Shown here in pieces: positions 1-7,792 of a DNA stretch of 17,004 nucleotides; the stretch's first letter is position 1, and every line of letters begins with the position of its first letter. This stretch comes from Podila epigama (lineage: Eukaryota > Mortierellomycota > Mortierellomycetes > Mortierellales > Mortierellaceae): positions 1 to 17,004 of the forward strand of contig JAAAVE010000556.1 of NCBI GenBank assembly GCA_015679605.1. The letters are read 5' to 3'. The position numbers were made by a program, and so were the translations under genes. A model generated the notes under the pieces. It was not told the DNA's origin and searched no databases. It saw nothing but the letters and a program-made list of their open reading frames with translations.

Positions 1-331
1 AAAAAAAAAAACAGGAAATGGATATTAGAACATGATTGTTTTGTGCTACACGGTCAAGGAGTCAATTAGTAGAAAACATTTGATTTTGGGGGTATGAGGT
101 TGTGTGGGAAAAGGACTCTGTTTGCGTCTTACCCTTTGCTGACGAGACGCTCAGCGAGTGCTTTACCAAGGCCTTTTTGGTTGAAGTTTTTAAAATGAAA
201 AAGCGGTTAAACTTTTTTTATCTTTGAGCCATATCGTGTTGTTTGGTTGAGCAAACAAAGGAAAAGCTGCTGAAAGTGAACATACCAGAAGAAGCTCCAG
301 TAATGATGGCAACTTTGTTTTCGACGTGCAT
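1..331 (-). CDS. Short-chain dehydrogenase/reductase, 5' part only (partial)
   Basis: N-terminal fragment of an NAD(P)-dependent short-chain dehydrogenase/reductase (SDR). The start codon is at 331; exon 1 (331-286) encodes MHVENKVAIITGASSG. A GT-AG intron (285-173) follows, and exon 2 (172-133) continues LGKALAERLVSKG. Together they give the Rossmann motif TGxxxGxG as TGASSGLG after a short beta strand (KVAIIT), the hallmark of classical SDRs. A second donor, GTAAGA, lies at 132. Its acceptor is either a TAG inside the window, about 20 nt after a TACTAAT branch-like sequence, or lies beyond the left edge; the first option continues with residues unlike an SDR, so I favour the second. The catalytic Ser/Tyr/Lys are outside the window, so the substrate cannot be stated. 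A CT-rich leader precedes the start. Confidence 0.8.
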
Positions 332-743
332 GCTGGTAATGTATGAGTAGTTCTGATTGTGGAGGGTGTAATGAAGAAATGGAAGAGTGGGGAGGAATGA
401 ATGAAGAGTGGAGAATGAAGAATGAGTAAAAAGGGATGTGGAGGTGTTCATAGTATTTCGACAAAAAAGAAAGTTTGTGGAGAGAACGAAAAGTCCCCCG
501 CAAAAATAAAATCGTGACTTCCGATCACTTTTTTTACACAATTTGGACAAAAAGGAACCAAGCGGAGGAAGCGCCGACATTGACATTTTTTGTGCTTTTA
601 CTCTTGCCAAACACAATGCACACACACACACAAATGCAAACACGTCAAAGAAGAAGTGGTCAAAGAGAAAAAGGTATAGAGACTCTATTCGTACAAAAAT
701 AATATAGGGTAACAGTGAAAAAAAAAAAGCTATCACTTGCATT
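332..743. other. Intergenic: promoter of the SDR gene and 3' end of the siroheme gene
   Basis: Both flanking genes are on the minus strand, so this 412-bp gap holds the siroheme gene's 3' UTR and the SDR promoter. Positions about 360-430 are almost pure purine on the plus strand (CT-rich leader on the transcribed strand), repeating GAATGAAGAGTGGA-like units. A short CA microsatellite lies near 618-632 and an A-run near 719-728. I see no convincing coding region. Confidence 0.6.
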
Positions 744-2610
744 TTACACATTGCGGAGGATGGCACCTGCCCAACCGATCACAATTACAGACGGTGGCAC
801 GGCCTTCTTCTCGGCTACCACTTGACCAAGTGTACCCACGGTTGCGTCCATGGTTCGCTCATTCGTACAGTGCGCATTCTCCACAATCACCGCTGGCACA
901 TCCGCAGGCCATCCAAGCTTTGCATCTTGCAGCAATTCCGAGATTTCTTGCGCCTTGCCAATACCCATCAGAACGACCACAGTGCGCTTGGGGTCATATG
1001 CAGGAAAGTTGTCGGGAAGAACACCGCCCTTGGCCTGTGCTGTCGTAATCACGACCTGGTCTGCTGCTCCTCTATGCGTCAATGGTACATTGGCAGCCAG
1101 TGGTCCCGACAATGCCGACGACACACCAGGAACCACCTCGGGCTCAAAGCCATATTGTCGGAAATACAGAATCTCTTCTGACCCACGGCCAAAGATAAAA
1201 GGATCACCTTGCTTCAGTCGAACCACTGTCTTGCCCTCTCGCAAACCTTCAAGGCACCATTGGTTCAATTGGTTCTGAATGTCATCCGAGGTGGTTGGTC
1301 CTGTCACCTCTTGGTTGTTTTCCGTTACGACGGGTGCGCGTTTCTTGGGTGCGACGCGGAGCTCACCTGTGGTCAGATCCAGTACTTCTGTAGGAATCAA
1401 GCGGTCAGCTACGACCAAGTCGGCTTCTTCCAACAGTCTTGCCGCCTTGCGGGTCAGAAGCTCTGGATCACCTGGACCTGCACCGACAAGAATAATTTTG
1501 CCGAGTTGCACTGGCGCTTTGACCAAACCATTAGAGCCATCTGTACTTTCCAACTCTGGTGCTGCCACTGACTCTCTGTCAACAACAGCCTCTGTTGCTG
1601 TTGTTGTGGCTTCCGTTGGTGTAGCATTGCTTTCTTGGAGTCCACGTTTTGACTGAATCTCGTCAAAGGAATAAACCTTGTCATTGTGGAAGCCTTCGAG
1701 GACCAAGGTCATATCGTCATCGTCCAGGGTAGCCAAGTCCTCCATCTTCCATTCTTCACAGATACGCGACATCCATTGCATACGCTTGGGTCCTACTTCT
1801 GGGCCAGGGGCCATCTTTCTCAACTTTACACGCAGCTTTCCGACCTGTTCAATAGCATCACCGACTCGGTTGGGCAAATGGTCTGCAATATGACGACGGA
1901 CTAGGTTGGCGAGCTTGGGACCTTTACCACTGGTCGAGACTGCGACTTGCAAACTCTGGTCTCGATGTGTCGAGCAAAAGTAGAAATCGCATTGAGGTGG
2001 CACATCAGCGATATTCACTGGAATTCGGAGGCGTTTGCATTGATTGTAGATATGGGTTGATAGGGGGATGTCGTCGATGGCAGAGAGGACCATGTCAACT
2101 GCGGGTTCATCCAAAGATGATGATAGTGATGTGTTAATGTCGTCTTGGACGGATGTTGGTGAAAGAGGAGAGTAAGTTGAATTAGGGTCATGCTTCCCAA
2201 ATGGTGTGATCAGGTCCGAGTCGAGAAACTGGCGTGGGACTAGGCGAGTGGTCTTTGGGTGGTCTTCGAGATGTTGACGTACGGTGTCTGAGAGTTCCTC
2301 GTTGTCTGGACAGATCAGTGTGACCTTTGCATCCGCTTCAAGGACGTTGACGAGTCCTGGAATAAACAAGAAAGAAAGACGGGAATAAGCCGATGATGAT
2401 ACGTGTGAGTACTTTCTATTTTCCTTTCAGAACATCCTCTTTCATAGTGGATGTGCATTGATGTTTTGTTCAATTGGTCATATGTAAGTCTCTCTTACGT
2501 CCAGCGGCGACAAAGCCTCCTCCAATGATGAGAACATGCTTTTGCTTGATCTGCCAGGCAAGAATGAGCGATGCGCCTGGCCGAATAGGATCGATAGCGG
2601 ATCTGACCAT
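744..2610 (-). CDS. MET1: Siroheme biosynthesis protein: Met8-like dehydrogenase/chelatase fused to uroporphyrinogen-III C-methyltransferase
   Basis: Predicted 574-aa protein for siroheme synthesis, the cofactor of sulfite reductase. Exon 1 is 2610-2499, the intron 2498-2357 (GTAAGA...CCAG), exon 2 2356-744 (stop TAA). Splicing joins HVLIIGGGFVAAGR to LVNVLEADAKVTLICP, restoring the NAD-binding strand of Met8/CysG. Residues about 24-220 match the precorrin-2 dehydrogenase/ferrochelatase part: GGGFVA, then NIADVP with D155, which aligns with the catalytic Asp of CysG/Met8, and VAVSTSGKGP at 176-184. Residues about 322-574 are the SAM-dependent methylase: VGAGPGDPELLT (328-339), ADRLIP, GDPFIFGRGSEE (421-432), VVPGVSSA, PLTHRG, VLMGIG. 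This order equals bacterial CysG; in yeast the chelatase is the separate Met8. A low-complexity Ser/Thr/Asp insertion (about 93-122) and an acidic/Thr-rich linker (about 245-318) are lineage-specific. Whether the N-terminal half is active is inferred only. Confidence 0.93.
2357..2498 (-). other. Intron of the siroheme gene
   Basis: 142-nt GT-AG intron, phase 1 (C + GA makes Arg38). Removing it is needed to bring the only in-frame exon 1 ATG and the GGG nucleotide-binding motif onto the main open frame; without it the long frame would start with an unrelated MFIPG. Confidence 0.85.
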
Positions 2611-3354
2611 TGCTTTTTGTTTAGGTGTATGTGATGTGTATGTGTAAACGTGTGTGTTTGATCCTGGATTTTCCTTTGCTCGGATGTTTTGCTACTCGGT
2701 CAAAGTTTCTGGCTGTTTTTGTTCCTTGAATAAGTTGGTGTGTTTGGTGCTGAAGACAAAGTGGAGATGAGTAATTGTGAAAGAAGAGAGAAAAGTGTAG
2801 AGAAGTGAAGAAAAGAGAAGAAAAGAAAAGAGAAATAAGAAAGAAAGAACAAAGATAAAGGGGAGAAGAGATGGCGAGATAGAAAAACTCATCATTGACC
2901 ACCCAACTTTGATTGGGCGGCATGTGTTTGCAGTGCGGTGTGGTGCGGCCGTTTTGTTGTGACTTGCAAATGATGCCATCTTGATGGCGTTTTGGCATAC
3001 ATATCTCAAAGAACATTATTGCCAAGCATCGTGACAATATTACCAGTCATCATTACCTTATTGCCACGCAAACCGTTACTTGCAGAAAGTCACCTCCACA
3101 AAAAAAATACACCTCCGCTAATCTCTCTTTTTTTTTTTTTTCTTCAGTTCCTTCTCACTCACTCCGTGTCTGTTTGGTTCAACCTTCACGCACAGCTGGA
3201 GACTACTCTACAGCACTAAAGCACCTCTCACCCCCTCTCACTCACACATAAACACACATACACATATTCTCCCAGGAGTCATCCAGCGATAAAGTCATTC
3301 ACACAACACGACGCATCGACCCATCGCATTTAAAAATAAAAACATCCTTTCACA
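2611..3354. promoter_or_regulatory. Divergent promoter region between the siroheme gene and the CNNM gene
   Basis: 744 bp separate the two start codons, which point away from each other, so this is probably a shared bidirectional promoter. About 2762-2885 is a nearly continuous purine tract on the plus strand (GAAAA/GAGAA units), i.e. a pyrimidine-rich leader for the minus-strand gene. On the other side, 3120-3143 is a T-run followed by CT-rich and CA-rich sequence ending in TTTCACAATGG at the CNNM start. I found no CACGTG (Cbf1-type) site, which might have been expected for a sulfur gene. Confidence 0.55.
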
Positions 3355-6309
3355 ATGGATACAAATTCTTCTTCAGTCGCCATCGCTGTCGAAAAGGACC
3401 CGTCCGTCGCCATAACGGCCAAGAGATCACACCAGGAGCGGGCTGCTGTCCAGCGTTCCCTGGGCTTCAAGAATGTCGTCATCTACGTTCTTGTATTCAT
3501 GAACCTGGTCTTGTGTGCAAAGCTCTATGCCATCTGGTCCAAAGGATCAGATAACTCTCTCCCCACTCCATCCGGCGCACTTTGGACTGCCATGCATGGA
3601 GAAGAAGAACCTGAGCACGAGGGCGGTGACGCCTCGACAGCTGATTTCTGGCTGAAAATGGGCCTAATCATTTTTCTCGTCCTCATTGGAGGAGTCTTTG
3701 CAGGCAAGGATTCTCTCTCTCTCTCTCGCTCTCTTTCCCTTCCTTTGTAAAGCAGGATCAAAGTCACCTTCAACCTGACACTCTTCCTTTGTTTATCATG
3801 ATTGCTTTTTAGGATTGACGATCGGTCTTATGGGCTTGGATGAAACCAACCTGCATGTTCTCATGGCCTCTGGTACACCCGAGGAACAGGTTCATGCCGA
3901 GACTGTCTACAAGCTGCTTTCTCGAGGAAAACACTGGGTTCTTGGTGAGTCGTGTTTGATGCTGTGGGAGACAGCACATTCTCTTTCTTTCTTTCTTTCT
4001 CTCTTGGCATGTGCGACAAGTGCAGTGCGTACCGTGTGAACCTCTTTATCTTGGTTGGTGCACCCCTTCTTTTTTTTTTTTTTTTTTTTTGCCCCCCCCA
4101 CGAGTATGTTTTTACTTTTTTTTTTTTTTTTTTTTTCTTCCCCTCACCCGAGCATGATTGTACTTTTTTTTTTTTGAGTTTGTTTGCATTGTTGCTGGAC
4201 CGGAATAGTTTTGTTCCCCATTTCGGTCAGTTCTTCGTGAACAAGTCTTGCTCGATTTGGAATGTCCTGCAGCTGTCCATCATGGCGTGGGCGTCACAGT
4301 GCTTTTTTGTTTTGTGTTCGGTGTTTATCTCCCAACTTTACAAACGAAAGAAAAATAACCTTGATTTGGGCCATGGAGTTGGCTCACAGTGGTGTGTTAC
4401 AGTTCCATTCTTTTTGCGCGTTTTTTTTATTTTATTTTCTAATCACCGCTCCGTGCTGCTTTTCGATCCTTTTTCCACCAACAACTAGTGACTCTGCTGC
4501 TGGGCAATGTCATTGTGAACGAGACACTTCCAGTCGTGCTCGACTCTGAACTTGGCGGAGGTGTGGTAGCCATTCTGATTGCAACCTTTCTCATTGTTGT
4601 CTTTGGCGAGTATGTCCCTTAATATTTCTTCATTTCATCACCTCTTGTGAGCCACCAACTCGGTCGCACTAAAAAAAAAAAATATGACGAAAGAAAAGAA
4701 TGAACGAATGAAAGAAACAAAAAAAAAGGTACATGCGCTAACAAGGTTGTCCCTTTACAACTACAGAATTATCCCACAAGCTGTCTGCGCACGCTATGGT
4801 TTGGCCATTGGCTCGTATTGCGCCAAGCCGATGCTTGTGTTCATGTTCATCATGTCACCCGTCGCTTACCCAATCGCCGCCCTCCTTGACTGTTGGCTGG
4901 GCGTGCATCATGGAACAACCTATCGCAGGACGGAATTGAAGACTCTAGTCTCGCTCCATCAGATGGACGGAATTGGCGAGCTGACGGATGATGAGGTGAC
5001 CATCATTGCCTCGGTCCTGGATTTGAAGGAAAAGCCAGTTTCCAAGGTGATGACCCCCTTGGAGGATGTGTTTACATTGAGCGAGGACGCGATTCTGGAC
5101 GAGAAACTGATGGAGGAGATTGTGTCGGCCGGCTACTCACGTATTCCAATCTACCGCCACGATGACCCCAGCAACTTTATTGGCATGTTGTTGGTGAAGC
5201 GACTTATCACTTATGACCCTGAAGACCACACTCCTATTCGCAAGTTTACGATCAACTCCCTGCCCGAGGCTGCGCCCAATACCAGCTGCTTGGATATTCT
5301 CAACTTTTTCCAAGAAGGCCGTAGCCACATGGCGATTGTGACCTCTGAGCCCGGTGGATTTGGCGTGCCAGTAGGAGTCATTACCTTGGAGGATGTGATT
5401 GAGGAACTCTTGGGAGAAGAGATTGTGGACGAGTCCGATGTCTATGTTGACATTCATAACAAGATCCGTGTCATCCGAAAGCCCTCTCGCAATGCTCACA
5501 TGATCAAGAACCTAAAGTCACTTCTCCAGTCACCAGCCCTCAGCGATGCTAGTACTCCTCTTCTCACTGGTTTGCCTGCGCGTTCTTCCACCTTGCCAAT
5601 TGAAAGCAGCTACATGTCCACGGGAAAGACCATTCTTCAACCAAGCAAGTCTTCAGCTAGCGCTGTCCATGCTCAACTCGAGAGGAGGAGGAGCCACCAG
5701 CATCAGCATCAAGCTAGCGTGGGGTCTCACCTGACGCACAATGGAGCAGCAGGCAAGGATGACACGACACCTGCAAAGGAGCCATCAGCACATCATGCTG
5801 TGGATTTTAAGGACGATGTTGATGTTATCAAGGAGACTGTCAAGCCAAGAGATGCTACTGTCAAATCGACTGCTGAATCTCAGAGGGATGCTGTGGCTAT
5901 TGACGTACCCGAGGTAGGAGAGACCTATCTTATTAACCTGACATCTGACGAAGCGACAGCCGCAGCGGTGGCGGCAGCTGCGAAAGCAGTTGGCAACTCT
6001 GACGTGCCGACAACAGCTATTATAACTGAGGCAGGACCCAGCTTGGCAGCTAGTCCCAAGGATCTGTCTGTAGATGTCAGCGCATCTGTAGTTGCAGACA
6101 ATATGACCAATCCCAAGTCCGTGGCCACTCCTGAGACCGTTGTGGAGTCACCTGTGGAAGTGCCATCGACGGCATCTGCTGGGCTGCCAACCTCCGAGTC
6201 AACGGCCACTTTGCTCTCTGTACCCGCAACCCCCAACCAAGGTGGAGCCTCGCCTGCTTCGACATCCTCAAAAAAGAAGAAGAACAAGAAGAAAAAGTCG
6301 AACAAGTAG
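3355..6309 (+). CDS. MAM3: CNNM/Mam3-family membrane protein (DUF21 plus CBS pair)
   Basis: 714-aa member of the CNNM/CorC/Mam3 family, linked to Mg/Mn and other divalent-metal homeostasis; yeast Mam3 is vacuolar. Exons: 3355-3703, 3813-3944, 4489-4609, 4767-6309. All junctions keep frame and restore family motifs: [38 protein letters not shown] and [16 protein letters not shown]. An extra hydrophobic segment lies at residues 40-60. The DUF21 membrane domain spans about 99-250, with helices near 101-120, 161-180, 186-203 and 221-246. The CBS pair is about 285-430 ([50 protein letters not shown]). The last about 270 residues are low-complexity and end in a Lys-rich run. Intron 1 (3704-3812) uses a GC donor; intron 2 is 544 nt and intron 3 157 nt. 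The symbol is by family resemblance; transport activity is not shown by the sequence. Confidence 0.94.
3704..3812 (+). other. GC-AG intron 1 of the CNNM gene
   Basis: The donor reads CAG|GCAAGG, complementary to U1 except at the C, as is typical of GC-AG introns. A CTGAC branch-like site is at 3775-3779 and the acceptor TTTTTAG ends at 3812. No GT donor nearby keeps the frame and the [12 protein letters not shown] motif. The intron carries a TC microsatellite (about 3711-3735). Retention would end the protein at about 131 residues. Confidence 0.8.
3945..4488 (+). other. 544-nt intron 2 of the CNNM gene with poly-T repeats
   Basis: Donor GTGAGT at 3945, acceptor CAACTAG ending at 4488. It includes T-runs of 21 (4070-4090), 21 (4116-4136) and 12 (4164-4175), an 8-C run after the first, and two related 15-mers CGAGTATGTTTTTAC (4101-4115) and CGAGCATGATTGTAC (4149-4163). 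No coding signal or snoRNA box pair was recognised. Confidence 0.8.
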
Positions 6310-7792
6310 TGTATAGTGTTTTTTTTGTTAGACAAATAGAAACGGCAAAAGCGGAATCATTATTGCTATGTCTCCATGCGTTCATGGATGGCATTTGTGT
6401 AACGTGTCGCAACGATTGAACGTTTACCCAGAGACCCTATTTTGACACGAAAGGAGTTGTTTGAACGTTTCGGATGTTCAACAAATACATTCATTCATAC
6501 ACACAATGCAACATGACACAAGTCATTTGCAACTGTTTTTGTTTATGGTCTTGCTGTTTTTCTCTTGATGAAACGTAGGCAAGATCCTCGTTTGGGTTCA
6601 CGTCATGGCCCCTGTTTTTTGCTGTAATGAGAGGTAACACCTAGTTTTCATTTAAGCAACATTGGTTTCTTCTGTTGTTGTTGTTGTTATTGTTGTTTCA
6701 AGAATAAGGTGTTGAACAACAAACAATAATGAATGATAGAGGAGGAGGAGGAGTGAGAGTGGTTGCAGAGACATTGGGAAAAAAAAAGTAAAGTCAAAGC
6801 CTAAAACGGCTGGCTCTCAACTCAATCTTTCCTGATCGGGCCTGGACTTTGACTTTGACTTGAAAACTTGGACTTGAATTTTGCACCATGGACACTTCTG
6901 AGCCTTGAGTAAACACGCAATACCAGAAGAAAGAGATAAACATGATGCAGATGGAGCTCCAAAGTTTTGGACAGACACAAAATTCATAACCACAACTCAC
7001 TCACTCACTCACTCACACGACACGATTTGCAATCCGAATAGCCCAACCACAACAACAACAACAACAACAACCAAGCCATGTTCACCATGTCCTTTCTCTC
7101 CCCCGATTCGTCACTCTCGGGTGAAGGATGACCCAACTGCCATCGCATTGCCATTGCCATTGCCATTGACATTGACCACCACCATGGATAGGGGGGAGAA
7201 ACAGAGGGGGGGAAGACTTCCTGCCCCTTCTTTTACCATCTTGTTGGTTTTTCTTCTTTTCTTTCTTTCTTTCTTTTCTTCGCCCTAACCTTCACCCACA
7301 TCTTAGCCCTCCCATCCCATCCATCTATCTATCCATCCATCCGCCTCGATCCCCCCTCCTTCTCTCTCTATCCTCCCCCTGCCTTCCCTCTCGATTGCAT
7401 TGCCCCATTCCCTGACAGATCTTGTCCCGACTATTATTTTTATCTCCTGACGACCCCATCCCAACGACTCTGTTCTCCCGTCGTACAGTACACATATCAA
7501 TCACTCTTCAACGCCTTCGCCCAGTCCTCATCCATCCACATCAACATTGAGGTATAAATACAACCATGCATCTCATTGCTACCGTGGCCTTTTTTTTCTC
7601 TTTTTCTTTTTTTACTTTGTTTATTTGTACTTTTTTTGTTTGTTTGTTCCCCCTTCCCTTTCCATTGCCTAACTTTGCATTTTTGTCCATTTCTCACTCG
7701 ATACATTCACTTTTACAACGCTCATACTCGAAACTTCAATTCGACACAACTCTTCCACCCATCGCGCAACAACCTTTTAGAAAGGAAACAAC
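6310..7792. promoter_or_regulatory. Intergenic: CNNM 3' UTR and deacetylase promoter, microsatellite-rich
   Basis: No supportable gene in 1.48 kb. It is crowded with simple repeats: TTG repeats (about 6674-6697), GGA repeats (about 6740-6752), CTCA repeats (6996-7016), seven CAA units (7050-7070), CATTGC hexamers (7146-7174), TTTC repeats (about 7254-7277), CCAT/CTAT repeats (about 7310-7342). A TATA box follows at 7553, then a T/C-rich leader to the deacetylase start. The CNNM poly(A) site is not evident. Confidence 0.6.
7553..7560 (+). promoter_or_regulatory. TATA box of the deacetylase gene
   Basis: A consensus TATAAATA lies 233 bp upstream of the start codon and precedes a long pyrimidine-rich stretch (about 7590-7700) typical of fungal transcription start regions. 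An ATG at 7566 lies too close to the box to be in most transcripts and opens only a low-complexity frame. Confidence 0.6.

Noticed and set aside
6905-7288. 127-codon plus-strand frame over the deacetylase promoter
   Set aside because: No ATG at its start, and its translation is simple repeats (poly-Thr, Pro-Leu) produced by microsatellites.
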